The notes under the pieces are model-generated. The model saw only the letters and a list, made by a program, of their open reading frames with translations, had not been told where the DNA came from and searched no databases. A stretch of DNA of 64,000 bases. It comes from Paracentrotus lividus. Taxonomy: Eukaryota; Echinodermata; Echinoidea; Camarodonta; Echinidae. This document shows positions 38,121 to 49,785 of this stretch, piece after piece. Positions within the stretch are counted from its first letter, which is position 1; each line of letters opens with the position of its first letter. The translations under genes and the position numbers were made by a program. The stretch covers positions 14,367,110 to 14,431,109 of the forward strand of contig CALNVZ010003430.1 in NCBI GenBank assembly GCA_940671915.1, in the 5' to 3' direction.

Positions 38121-40897
38121 ACTTATAATCAGGTCACCCGGGTCACTGTTTATCGAGAAATGAAAACCATTGTCACAGACCATTGTTATAGAATGTGTAT
38201 TACTTGCTTTTCGTTTCATTTTCAAGTCGCCTCTTGTGAAAACCTCCATGGGGAAAATTGAACACAATTGAATTAGTTCAAAAGCCACTTTCAACATGTT
38301 CAAAAGGTGTTAAAATTTTAGTTAGGAATTATGCTAGTATCACAGGAAATTTCAGTGGGAATTATTCTATTGTGTGATTCATCTCTGTTCCGAGAAATAA
38401 TTAAAGATAACGAGAGTTTAAAATGCCCCACTTTATGAGGGATCAACGATCAAATAAAGCAGGGTGCAGACTGAGGTTAATTTGGTTCAAACTTTATTTT
38501 GTCTCAATTAAGTTGATGCTTTCTACCAATAATTTCATATAGGATCAGTTACAACTAGAGAAACATCTATCTCAATAATGTGGAATTTGAAGGTCAAAAG
38601 TTGAGCTTTATTGTTTTGTTTTGTTTTTTGTTTTTTGTTTTTTTAATGTAATTGCCTGAAAAGTCTAAACAAACTGGACATTTTATGTGCTTTAATACGT
38701 ACTTTAATAATGCACTAATTTCGTCATTGTGAAGATGGGGAATAAAGAAAACGATTTTTACGGACATCAAAGTGTATAAAATATTCACATTTTGTTTTTC
38801 TTTCTTTGAAAATGACTTTATCAATGCATAAATCGAAATCGAATGGAGGTCCTTACTAAACTTTTATCTATATAAGCCTACCATGCACCCATCTATTTGT
38901 ATTTGGTTCAGGTCCCCATTCTTTGTCAGTTTCTTTGTTAGTTTGGTAATGACTTTATTTGCCACACACGATCCTTGACTTTGGGCCAATAATCCGAGTT
39001 AACGCCTGGATATCACGCTAGATGTATAGGTCAAAGGTCAGACCAACATCAAAAGAACTGTGCCCTTTACTCGTCTCTGAGGTATTGACAACCACCCCCC
39101 CCCCCACTCCCCTACCACCACAACCACCACCCTCCGAAAAAAAAACCGAGGCAAAATTTCTTCTTTCTTCTTCAAATTTTAGAGGAATGAATGATTTAGG
39201 CCTATACATTATTCTGTCATCATGGTCATTGGGAAATGTCATTATATTTCGGATGTCTTTGTATTACAGCGGTGACATTTACAAAACTCTTCTCTTTTTC
39301 GGGGGGGGGGTGAAGTTATCAGGTAAAACAGAATTATAGAAAGAAAAAAAAACTCTTTTACAGAAAAATATTTAAGATTTTCCACGCTTTAAAGTTTTCA
39401 TCGCTTATCCTATTCAATTGAGATCATGTGACTATTTGACTGTTACGAAAAAGAAATAATCACACTATTAGAACGCTGAAAAAGAGCCCGTTCTAGAACT
39501 TCAGATATGTTCTGGAAATTGAACACGCTATTTGGGGACGAATTACAAGTTTTTGCAAACGTGATACGCTGAAGGAAATTCCCCTTTCCCCCTGGCTCTG
39601 GAGGTAACATTATTGAACTGGCAAGATATTAAAATTCGCAGTCAAAACATGGGGATATATCGGAAGCTGTCGCGGGGCGTAAAGGGATCGACCTGCATCG
39701 CGTTACACAGAACGTAAACAAGTGATTATGAGTAACACGATTATGAAAGTGTCGCTTCCTTTTACAGTGCATACCCCCTCAGGCACAATCCCTTGCCTGT
39801 CATAGCTTCTTATGCAGCGATTGAAAGTTGAGACTATTTACTTCAACACATTTTAGCGGTTTTACCCCGTCATGAATATAGGCCTGCTACATATCCCTGT
39901 GGGTAGATGTCCTGTGTGTAATTGTTCTGTTAATTGCCCTAGTCGAAACGCATTTTACCTTGTTGTAGAGCTCAACTGTATCATATTTGACGCAGCCAAA
40001 GACTGATGTAGATGGGAGAAGTCTTTGTGAAAGTTGTATCTGTCTGATCAGTTCGTGTTTCGACTTTTATATCTGCGCCATCAATCATGTCAATAATTAT
40101 TAACATGTATTTTCATTCAGATGCTCTCTCTAAATTTGTATATTTTAGCGTAGAATCTATGAAACAATAAGTAAGACACGACAGGTTTTCAGTCGAAAAA
40201 GAAAAAAATAACCTATAATCTATAATTCGTGGGAGGGGCGGCTTACACATAATTTGTATAACACTTTTGGCTTTCCTTGATCATCAATAGGATGCATTGG
40301 GAAAAGTGACGGATCACACAGCAACGTAAAGATTTGAAAAGCGCCCATGTCGTGGCAGCCTGCCAAGAATGCGTTTGAGCTTTTTGGCGCTCGAATCTTT
40401 CGATGGGGATCTAAGCTGGCTAGGATTATTAAGAAATTCTTTATGAAACAGTGCGAGATGACGATGAGTAACATGCGTGATCAATTACTGATCATAAATG
40501 ACATTTTAGATTTGGCCAAGTGTTTTCACCCACTGTGTATTGTCTATCATCAATATGGAAGTATCTTGAGTGTTGACTGTTGATGCGAATGAAGGGTGCC
40601 AGCGTATTTCGACATCGCCGATTTAGAAGAGGAAAGGAAATTAGTAGATGTTTATGCTGGCATTCAAATGCTATTATCGTGATGAGGAATATGTAATTGC
40701 ATTATTTAAAAAAAAAAAAAAAAAAAAAAAAACAAGAATCATGTTCATGCATATGAGACTTGAGGCCAATGTCGAAATGCCAGTTGCTCGTCATGACATT
40801 GAAGATAAAGAAAGTGATTACCACAAATGCAAATGACGATGCATTTCCAAATGTAATAGTATATTTAATTGTTTTTCCATATTGTATCTCCTTACAG

Positions 40898-41623
40898 GAA
40901 CTGAAGACGTGGCGGAAAACAAATGACCTGTTCGCCAAGGAACGACAGTACCGTCTCTTGACTGAACTCACACAGAACAAGGATCACCAATCCACCAAAC
41001 CAAAGACCATCGAAGAGGAGAGCGATCTCCAAAAGGCAACGCAACCGGAGAAGATCATCAACAACCACCTTGCAGCTGTAGTCGAGAAAGACCAACTCAA
41101 AGACGCCAATGGTAACTACCCTATCGTGTCCAACCGGGAGCACGATCTGAAAATCCTGAAGAAGCCAAAGACTCTATTTTTACGCGATCACCAGAATGAA
41201 AGTAGCCATCTTCTTCAGATTCAGAGACAACAACAGCAGCAGTTCGGCAACTGTCGGGACGCCAATTCCCCGATCGCAGGAAGCCTTCCATCACCTTGCG
41301 CAGCGACACCTACGTCGGCTTCTCTGCCAACCACACCTACAACTGACCCGTTCCGATCGGTGACTTCACCTAGGGAACTTGGCAGCCCCATCGCTGTTTC
41401 TCCGACCTCGTCCGTTGGAAGTTTGAAGCAGGGAAAGTTTGCACTGCTTCGCAAATATCGCAACTCTGTCGAGGAGAACCTCCACGTTACAGTGACCGAC
41501 GTGACAGTCGGGAACGTGACGGTGGCCATTCGAGAAGGAAACACACCGGCGGGGTTCTTCCGGGAATGTGAATCGCCATCATCTGTATCTGGCCAGAGCA
41601 GCACCGGATGGTGCAGCTCGTAG
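40898..41623 (+). CDS. CBX: CBX/Polycomb chromobox protein, exon 5 (residues 78-318, linker and C-box)
   Basis: This last, large exon encodes 241 residues and a TAG stop. Residues 78-180 are charged and Lys-rich, followed by a Q-rich run (QIQRQQQQQ, residues 184-192). Residues 201-247 are Ser/Thr/Pro-rich with many SP/TP pairs, plausible proline-directed phosphosites. Residues 274-300 form the Polycomb C-box: VTVTDVTVGNVTVAIRE, then GFFRE (41486-41566). It matches the family pattern VTVTD(I/V)T...TV..(R/K)E....GFF(R/K), which binds the RING1/RNF2 subunit of PRC1. An 18-residue Ser-rich tail follows. With the N-terminal chromodomain, this places the protein in the Pc/CBX2-4-6-7-8 class rather than HP1 (CBX1/3/5), which has a chromoshadow domain instead. 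I cannot tell which vertebrate paralogue is closest; a single pre-duplication orthologue is likely. Confidence 0.93.
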   Translation, partial: ELKTWRKTNDLFAKERQYRLLTELTQNKDHQSTKPKTIEEESDLQKATQPEKIINNHLAAVVEKDQLKDANGNYPIVSNREHDLKILKKPKTLFLRDHQNESSHLLQIQRQQQQQFGNCRDANSPIAGSLPSPCAATPTSASLPTTPTTDPFRSVTSPRELGSPIAVSPTSSVGSLKQGKFALLRKYRNSVEENLHVTVTDVTVGNVTVAIREGNTPAGFFRECESPSSVSGQSSTGWCSS

Positions 41624-42763
41624 TCCAAGGTGAACTGATCATGCAAATGTGCGAGACTTACGATGCGACAGTACGATGTCAGGTAATGATCATGAATCGT
41701 TTGCCATAAAGGCACTTTCTTAGCTGGTCTCAATAAACGTCTGCCGGAGGTTCGTTGTTCTTACCAGCCTGAACCACATCATTGGTGAATCTCTGGTTGC
41801 TCGTTCGTGAATTTTGGAAGGCATTCAAATAAATGTCACCAATGCATCTTGACTTTACCGTACAGACAGACCGTGAAGGAAATTTGGAGCATATGGTTGC
41901 TAGAAGGTCGGGAATAAAGGTGCTCTGGGGCAGTATCCCAGGAGATGGTCAAACCTATGTGAGTGCCAACACGTAGTACGTGAGTCTGTTATTCTACACC
42001 GAGAGCGGAAACAACTCCTGCTTTTGAAAGGAAGATGACTATACCGTGCCAAGCAGCTTTAGAATATAAGTAACTTTGTATCCAGGCACGATATGGACGG
42101 AAATACTATGTAAAAACAGTATGAAATATTGTGTTGTCCTTATGGATTATAACAGAGACCTTCACAGATTAGTTTATTCGTCCAAAACTATATATTTGAC
42201 TGTTTTATATGACATGCTCCGAATTATTTCGTGATTTTTGTACCTTAACCACCTTACATGTACATGAATTATTGACCACATTTTGTCCCATGTGAATGTG
42301 AATCAATACAATTGTCTTTCTGTGTATTACTTAATATCCCAGTAACTGTCCTCGTAGCACCACAGAAGAAAATGTTCTTCTTTATTTTGGAAGTAACTGC
42401 CACCTTGACCATTATATCATGTATATGGATAATAACCCTTATTGTTTCTTGGTTTCTTAAATATTGTGTTGCTTTCTTCACTTTTCCCCATTGTATTGAT
42501 ATATTTACTCATTTCGTTTACTGTACACAGTACCCTAATATTTGATTTATTTTTTAGAATCAATAATGTATGCATGTTGGTGTTCTTTCAGCACTTTCAC
42601 ATTTGCAGCTCATGGCACCTTTTTATATCCAACCTACACGTATCTGATGCAGTTTCGCACCGTAATTGCTTTATGAGTTTACAAAGGGACCATTATTGCA
42701 GCTTTTTGTTAGACATCCTGTAATTTTTCGGGGTGTTTTTTTTCTGAAATTTAGTGACATTGT

Positions 42764-42933
42764 TAGCCTATCCGATATGCGTCGGGCTAGTGGGCAAACT
42801 ACAGACGGGCGAGGGCGAAGCCCGAGTCCGTCAGGCGAGGGCGTCAGCCCGAGCTAACGCCCTCGCCCGTCAGTCAGTCTCCTTCGCGCGACCAGTAACT
42901 TGCCCACTAGCCCGGCGCATATCAGATAGGCTA
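42764..42933. mobile_element. GC-rich hairpin MITE with 9-bp target duplication
   Basis: This is a 170-bp near-palindrome. The outer arms begin TAGCCTATC(C/T)GATATGCG and match over about 34 bp with two mismatches, as inverted repeats. An inner 14-bp perfect pair, GACGGGCGAGGGCG (42804-42817) and its complement (42858-42871), continues the fold. Identical 9-bp direct repeats TGACATTGT flank it at 42755-42763 and 42934-42942, clear evidence of insertion. A 9-bp duplication with long TIRs fits a Mutator-like (MULE) non-autonomous element; that class is an inference. Its base composition is far richer in GC than its surroundings. Confidence 0.85.
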
Positions 42934-44219
42934 TGACATTGTCGGAATATTTCTAATCGTTTTATTGTCTGTCACAAGCGAAAGCTGAACCTGTATTTAA
43001 AAAAAATGATTCAGCATTGATTACATATTATGAAGTTGTTCTCTGCCCTTTGACTTTTGAAAAACTGTGAATTTTTATTATAAAACAGTTAAGCATTCCT
43101 TGAATTTGTGTATTTTCTTGTGATTAGTATGTATTCTAAATATATATTAATATTTGTTAATGAGGGAATGTTAAAATATATGTATGTTAAACAGACTAAG
43201 TTGACGAGGAATTTAATTTGTAAAGATATGTATCTTTTGGCCATGTCAGTACTTACCAATCATGCCAATGATTCCTTATTGAAAATTAATGAATGCATTT
43301 TGTATTTTGTCAGTTTGTTGAATATATTTTTTCAACTCTGTTCTGTCATCCTTGTATTTCTGTTCCTCAGTATTATACTTCCATATTCTCTTTGTCTCAT
43401 TCTCTCTGTCCTTTTCTCTCTCCTTCTTCTTTCTTTCTTTCTATCATTTTATTGATTTACCTCTCATTCCATTTTGTTTCTTTATTATTGATTGTGATCT
43501 ACTCACGGTCATGCATTTTCAAAAGGCTATTAAAAAAAAACATTAAATTTAAATTTTTAGTTCAAAATATAGGGAAAAGTGCCTTTCTTCGAATTATGAA
43601 CGAAGTGAAACTTGCGGTGATCTCATGGAGGATAATTATAAATTGCAATAGATACTCTGCGAAAATATAATTATTTGCTGACAGGCAACAACAAGAGAAA
43701 TGATCATTGTTGATAAAGAGAAGAATCGTTTGAGGTTATAACACGTTCGTCTAGATTTTTTGAACGAAAACATTTTTATGTCAGAATGTGAAGCTTCGAA
43801 TTAGAAAGTAAAACCTTGGATGTAATGTAAAGTTAGTACGTGATGTACATAAATGTGACACGGTTTTGGAAAGAGAGATAATATTAGCAATTGTACAATA
43901 CGGAGAATGACTGTTTGCTTTGTTAAAAATGTTTTGTAAAGACTGTGGCCACACAAAACAAAAATGCATTGAATGGTTTTTGCGAGGACTTGAATCTTGT
44001 AGCTTTAAAAACTATTTAGAACAAAGAGTACAAAATTGCAATTTGTTGCAAAAAAAAAAATACTTTGATTTGTGTTCCTGCGAATTTGTGCTCTTTGTTT
44101 TGGTAAAGGTATTTAAAATATAAAAACTTTTTACGATGCTGAACATATTAACGAATGTCTTCGTGCGTGTTCAAAGTTCGTAATGTGTTCTTGTACAGAT
44201 TCACTGTTTTAAATATTCG

Positions 44220-44225
44220 AATAAA
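44220..44225 (+). terminator. Distal polyadenylation signal AATAAA (CBX)
   Basis: An AATAAA hexamer followed by T/G-rich sequence. It is the last canonical signal before the satellite region and is a candidate end of the long CBX transcript. Confidence 0.45.
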
Positions 44226-44509
44226 GGTTTCGTTTTCATTTTAATCATAAGTTGAAAAAAAGCTATCCATGATGTGCATAATTTTAGCATTGAATGGGAA
44301 TGATTTGGTGTAATGGTAAAGTGAAAATAGCAATGCGTGGTAACATTCTGTGTGGTATGAGTCTAATCTTTATCTGAATGTGCTGGCAAATTAAAAACAA
44401 AAGCAAAATATAAATAAAAAAAATTGAAACCACTATTTTTCTTAACAGATTAATTGACTCAAAATGTTGACTAGTTGTTTGAAGGAATGAGAGCCTGAAC
44501 ATGCTGACT

Positions 44510-45110
44510 GATTGTTCAATAATAGGCTGTCTGACTGATTAATAATTTATTGATTGGCTGTCTGGTAGATTGATGAATGTCCTGATTGAATCATCTTTGA
44601 TTGATTGATTGATATGATTGCTTGAGTGAATAACAGATTGATTCAATGATTGGCTTGACTGATTAATTCCATAATTGGCTGACTGAATGATATAATTCAT
44701 TAATCTGTTCTGAGAGATTGTTAGATTGCCCCGATTGAATTAATGTTTGAATTGATTAATCAAAAGCATTAGAGTGGGCTGATGATTGATTCAATATTTG
44801 GCTGTCTGGTGACTATGATAGACGAAACCGATTAAATTAATGTTTAACTGATTGGTCGATTTTGATTGATTGATTTAATGCATTACAAAATTGCTCTATC
44901 TTCATTGCGAACTGATTGATTCAATGATCTGGCGTCTGGTAGATTGTAGAATGCATGATAAGAATCATTGATATGATGATTAAAAGCATGAATGATTAGC
45001 TCTCGATTCAATATTGCTTGTCTGTGGGTGATAGACTGCCCATTAAAATGTTTGACTGATTCATTGATTGTTGATTTATTGATTGATGATTCGTTCATAT
45101 CATTCTACTC
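44510..45110 (+). repeat. Degenerate TTGA-rich satellite, block 1
   Basis: The block is built of TGATTGATT/GACTGATT words, within which a longer phrase recurs: GGCTGTCTGGTAGATTGATA, then GATTGCCCGATTGAATTAAT, then GTTTGACTGATT. The recurrence of the long phrase at about 44557, 44797 and 44930 indicates a higher-order unit of very roughly 100-200 bp, now decayed. Confidence 0.7.
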
Positions 45111-46054
45111 TATGTAAATGTAATTAACGTATACCAATGTGAGGCATTAAATCGTAATTAAAGTAAGACGCGTCCATTATCTAAGAGGCCAGACGCCACA
45201 AAGTGACGTTGGAAATCACGGCTGAGAAGCCAGCTGAAATCTATACAGCTGGCTGCAATAAATAAATTAGCTACACAAACTCGCGTAAGAGACTTCCTGC
45301 AGTGGAATGGTATTGTCCGTTCGGTTGAGATTCTATCGTGGAGATGAAAAGAAATTGATGAACCTTTTTAATCATGTGTAGTTAATAGATTATCTAGACC
45401 AGATGGAGGAAATACACATTTGGCAAGCCTTGTAACATTATTGTGCTGAAGTTGTAATCAGAATATGCAATTCATATAAATTGATGCTTCAAAACAATGA
45501 CATAAGCTTGTGAACTGGTCACAGTCTTGTGGAAGACGCCGTTCACATGTTCTATGCGATATTGTCATGTGTGATAAGCGTAAATATGACTATCGAGTAA
45601 AGAACCTCTTAGATATGTTCAAAGTTGAGCAGGAACCTTTTTTTTAATCAATTAAAATGAATGTACCATCTCCGGAAAGCTGAGAATTCAAGCTTTTAAT
45701 TGCCCTGCGAACAATAAGCTATAATTATAATAGTATAATGCGGCATCGAGGATCAAAACTATGCAGCGCATGAGCTATTTTGAGTGCAAAATATACCATA
45801 TTGTTCAGGAATTTGATCTGACTAGGCTTTCGAATTGACAAAAGTGACAGGACTTTTTTTTCCTTTGCAATAAGTTGTTCCTATTTTTGAAAAATTCAGA
45901 CTCTTAGCCTACTTATTCAAAGTGAACATTTCTTTGAAAAGGTAGTTGCTCGCCACAATAAAGAAAATAAAGCGAAAAACTGTCCAAAAACAAAAAAAGT
46001 CAAAGGGCGCGTTCGCTTTGAGTAGAATGGTAGCGCCCTCTATCTCTTAAGTTT
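45111..46054. other. Non-satellite island between satellite blocks
   Basis: About 0.94 kb of ordinary AT-rich sequence interrupts the satellite. Its ends carry a short inverted match (CATTCTACTC near 45100; GAGTAGAATG near 46020-46029), so it may be an inserted element. No coding region is visible. Confidence 0.4.
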
Positions 46055-46242
46055 ACAACTAGAATTGATATGATTTGCTGACTGATTGATTCAGTTTGCC
46101 TGACTGGTAGATTGATAGATTGCCCGGTTGAATTAATGTTTGACTGATTTATTGAAAGCATGAATGGCAGACTGAATGATTCAATGATTGGCTGTCTGGT
46201 GGATTGATATATTGCCCGATTGAAATGTTTGACTCATTGATT
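46055..46242 (+). repeat. Degenerate TTGA-rich satellite, block 2
   Basis: The same higher-order phrase as in block 1 occurs here twice, near 46103 and 46191 (CTGACTGGTAGATTGATAGA and CTGTCTGGTGGATTGATATA). It runs directly into the left end of the palindrome-cluster element. Confidence 0.7.
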
Positions 46243-48150
46243 CACTGAAAACCTGAACGGGTAGACCGACTAGCTTTAAAGCTAGTCGTAGTGATGCCCA
46301 GACTGACTAGCTTTAAAACTAGTCGGTCACGACGGACTAGCTGTCCTTCAACACAACTCGGTTATTACGGACTAGCTTTAAAACTCGTCCGTCTCTGCGG
46401 ACTAGCTTGAAAGCTAGTCCGTCATGACAGACTAGCTTTAAGCTAGTCGGTCACGATAGACTAATTTTAAAGCTCGTCCGTCGTGACCGACTAGTTTGAC
46501 GGCATAAAAGCTAGTCGTAGTGATGCCCAGACTGACGAGCTTTTGAGCAGGACTAGCTTTACGGCTAGTCGGTCATGGTGTAAAAGCTAGTCCGTCGCGC
46601 TTTTCTGCCGCGATGTTATTGCTGCTGTCTTGACAGACTAGCATGACGGACGAGGTTAATAGGCTTCACCAGCTTGTCAGAGACGTCAAATCTGAAATAT
46701 TAGAAGACATTATAAAGATACGATTAAAATATGCATTTTTGCCACAAGAATTTGAGCAAAAAAAAAAAATATATATATATTATGATGATATAAATCAGAA
46801 GACAGGAATTAATACAGGAGGCACAATTAGTTAACATTATGGCAATTATCAAATGATAGGGGCACGGGGCCCAAGGGTCGCCGCCATGGCTTGCATCATC
46901 ATGACTTTTTGTTGTAGGCCTACCTGCTTTTGCATTTTCGGCGTATACACTTGTCCTTGAGAGCCACTTTAGAATCCCAAAGTCGTGCCTCTAATCCAAT
47001 ATTCTTTTCTTTCAGATACAAGTAATCTAAAAAAATAGCCCTATACCTTATTATCTAAATTAAATTATCAATCTTTCAATAATTAGAAACAATCAAATCT
47101 ATTCGTTAGATTCGTATGTAAATACACATAATTCATAATATGATTTGGCAAACATAATTTCCTTGTGATATATAGCATATCTATGTTAGAAAAAAAAACC
47201 TATCTGTGAAATGAAACATAAGAAATGAAAAAAGAATACTCACACCACATTCACAGTAAGGAACCGCCTGAATATAAGCAAAATATAACTTTACAGGTAT
47301 AGGCCTAATTAAGTGTGCGTCATGTACAGTTGCTCATTAAGACTTCGAATTCACAATCGATGCTGCAACTAATAGTGATGTCCTTCGGCAATGCGCATGT
47401 TATTCAATAATATATGTACCAACCTTCATATCTCACTCTTCATGTCTGCTAAGCCGGGAATTTTCAGCAATCTATAAGAATTAGTACGGTTCCATGTTCT
47501 ATAGTAAACGAAGAATTCAATGCCTGTAATTAAATAAGAACAATATTTCTAACACACTCAAGCACACTTGTCAGCGATTCATTTATTCGCCTATCTTATA
47601 ATCTCTCACATTCAACCAAAACAAACCTGTTAGAGAATCTCATATGATCCAATTCTACACATTGTTGCTAAGCGGCACCAGCAATCTGTAAGAACAATAC
47701 CGATTCTCGAGTGCTCTAGTACACAAGAGCAGATTAGCCTGATAACTGAGATTGGATAACAATATTTGGAACATCACGTACTCCTGTGAATGACAATACC
47801 TTGTCACTGATAACTGCTTATGATCTTCGTAAGCTTTAGATTGCAACCAAAACACTTTCACGAAGTATCAGACTTGAGTATGCTCGAATAATACAGAGAA
47901 GTAGTCTACCAACATAAACGACGTTGCAACTATTTGTATCAAAAGCTAGTCAGTCATCCACCCAGCTACTTTTATCGTCCTAGTCGGTCCCGTCGACGGA
48001 CTAGCGTCAAGTTGAGAGACGTAGATTCAGTTGTATGCTAGTCTATCTCGACGGACTAACATTGACAGACTAGCTTTAAAACTAGTCCGTCTTGACCGAC
48101 TAGCTTTAAAGCTAGTCGGTCCATTGACGGACGAGGTTAGGTTTTCAGTG
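46243..48150. mobile_element. Palindrome-cluster TIR element, copy 1 (1.9 kb)
   Basis: The termini are inverted repeats: CACTGAAAACCTGAAC at the left (46243) and GTTAGGTTTTCAGTG at the right (ends 48150). Both sides touch TT, a possible 2-bp target duplication. The left 400 bp carries repeats of the palindrome GACTAGCTTTAAAGCTAGTC and variants. Starts at 46370, 46400, 46430, 46459 and 46489 give a 30-bp period, with 10-bp spacers (for example CGTCATGACA) that are themselves near-palindromes. The right end has two more (48068 and 48098, again 30 bp apart). The interior has a duplicated module (GCTAAGC at 47448 and 47667) and no transposase that I can recognise. CACTG ends and a 2-bp duplication suggest a CACTA/Mirage-type (CMC) non-autonomous element, tentatively. 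Confidence 0.8.
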
Positions 48151-48404
48151 TTGATTGATTGATTGATTGATTGATTTATTTATTTATTTATTGGTTGATC
48201 CATTCATTGGCTGACTGATTGATTCAGTGTGCCTGTCTGGTAAATTGATAGATAGCCCGATTGAAATTTTTGACTCATTGATTGATTTATTTATTGATTT
48301 ATTGACCGATTGATTCATTCATTGACTGATTAAATCATTGATTGGCTGACTTTATAGTTGATGGGCTGTCTGGTAGATTGATAGATCGCCCGATTGGATC
48401 ATTG

Positions 48405-48459
<55 letters not shown>

Positions 48460-49080
48460 AATTGATTGATTATTGAATGCCAGATTGATTAATTCATTGC
48501 TGGCTGACTGATTAAATCAATGATTGGCTAACTTTATGATTCATTGATTCAATGATTGGCTGTCTGGTAGATTGATAGATTGCTTTGAATTAATGTTTAA
48601 CTGATTGGTTGGTTGATTGATTGATGAATTGACTTTTAATTATAATAACAGATTGATTTATTCATTGGCCGACTTATTGATTCAATGATTGGCTGACTGA
48701 CTATTCATTCTTTAAATTAATTTATTCCCTGCCTGACTAATTAATCGATATATTAACTAAGTGAATCAATGACTGATTGAGCGATTAACGGATTTATTTA
48801 TTGTTTGGCTAACTGATTGATTTAATGAGACTGAATGATTGATTAATTGATTGATAGATGGATTTGATGAATGTTTGGTTCAATAATTGACTGATTGGTT
48901 AACAAATTGAATAATTGGTTAACTGGCTGATTAACTGGTTGCTTGATTGTTGACTTTTGACTGACTGATTGTCATTGTTTATTGAGTGAGTATCTTATCA
49001 TGCTTATTGACTAACAAGTACAATGACATTACAAATGATTGAACGATTGTTTGATTGGCTTATTCGTTAACTAATTCATT
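48151..49080 (+). repeat. Degenerate TTGA-rich satellite, block 3
   Basis: The satellite continues after the element. It includes a near-perfect (TTGA)n run at about 48405-48472 and the CTGTCTGGTAGATTGATAGA phrase near 48230, 48370 and 48562. Blocks 2 and 3 read as one array split by the element. Confidence 0.75.
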
Positions 49081-49131
49081 AATTGATTTATATCCTCATC
49101 TTACACTTTTCATTTTATCTCTCACACTCTT

Positions 49132-49166
<35 letters not shown>
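49132..49166 (+). repeat. (CA)n microsatellite
   Basis: An uninterrupted run of CA dinucleotides, followed by a C/A-rich tail to about 49230. Confidence 0.9.
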
Positions 49167-49171
<5 letters not shown>

Positions 49172-49785
49172 ATACACACATATATTCATGCACACCCTCA
49201 CTCCCCCCCACACCCACACACCACATCCCACATACTCCATATGCATGATATGTATCCTGCATCTGCATTAAATTATTCATAATTCATAATTTCAAGACTA
49301 CCACGTTTACCTTAATGTTTATACCAGCATGACCAGTAACATTACCGTTTGTATCGTATGTATTTTCGTTCGTTATTATTATGTGGGGCTGACTTTCATT
49401 TTGAGTTTTTCCCCCGTCCCAGGTTTATTCGTCATTAAATTTTCATCCACGGATGAAAAATCACTTTTTTTTTAAGTTGGCAGAGAATTAAGAAACCATG
49501 TCCCTCTATAATAACAATTGATATGCCGGGACACTGAAAGTGTACTCCGGTCCGAGAAAAGTTTTTGTTGGAAAAATCAAAGACGCATCAAAATATATTT
49601 GAGGAAAGTATATAGATGGACTACTTATTCTTTTTTTTTTTTTTCTAATTTGATTCAAGAATGGCTGTACCTTTGAGAATATTACTGTATGTAAATGAAG
49701 TACCTCGAAATAGGAAAATGAAAACAGTTTGATATCAATTGACAAGTAAGTTATGTAATAATTGTATGTTGTGGTTCTGGGTTTA

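Larger units (their letters stand above)
31015..40897 (+). other. CBX: CBX intron 4
   Basis: This is a 9.9-kb intron ending in ATCTCCTTACAG. It contains (AAAC)n at about 31350-31384, a T/G-rich run at about 32255-32417, GA-rich tracts near 33677-33720 and 37370-37475, G/C homopolymers, an inverted-motif region at about 35030-35180, a diverged direct duplication (37640-38120) and poly-A near 40709. No other exon is supported. Confidence 0.75.
41624..44245 (+). other. CBX: Putative CBX 3' untranslated region
   Basis: This is AT-rich non-coding sequence after the stop. Possible polyadenylation hexamers AATAAA are at 41732-41737, 41828-41833, 41913-41918 and 44220-44225, so both short (about 0.1-0.3 kb) and long (about 2.6 kb) 3' UTRs are possible. 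The long form would include the hairpin element at 42764-42933. I see no other gene start in this interval. Confidence 0.5.

Noticed and set aside
4788..41623. HP1 (CBX1/3/5) or CDY identity for the chromodomain gene
   Set aside because: There is no chromoshadow or enoyl-CoA hydratase-like domain, and the C-terminal VTVTD...GFFRE C-box is specific to the Polycomb CBX class.
41221..41733. 170-codon frame on the minus strand
   Set aside because: It is antisense to the C-box-encoding part of CBX exon 5, and its open length is explained by the codon composition of the sense strand.
46260..46640. CRISPR-like array (palindromic ~20-bp repeats with short spacers)
   Set aside because: The host is eukaryotic, the 'spacers' are 10 bp and themselves repetitive and near-palindromic, and the array lies inside a TIR-bounded element.
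49055..49282. His/Thr-rich open frames
   Set aside because: They are translations of the (CA)n microsatellite.
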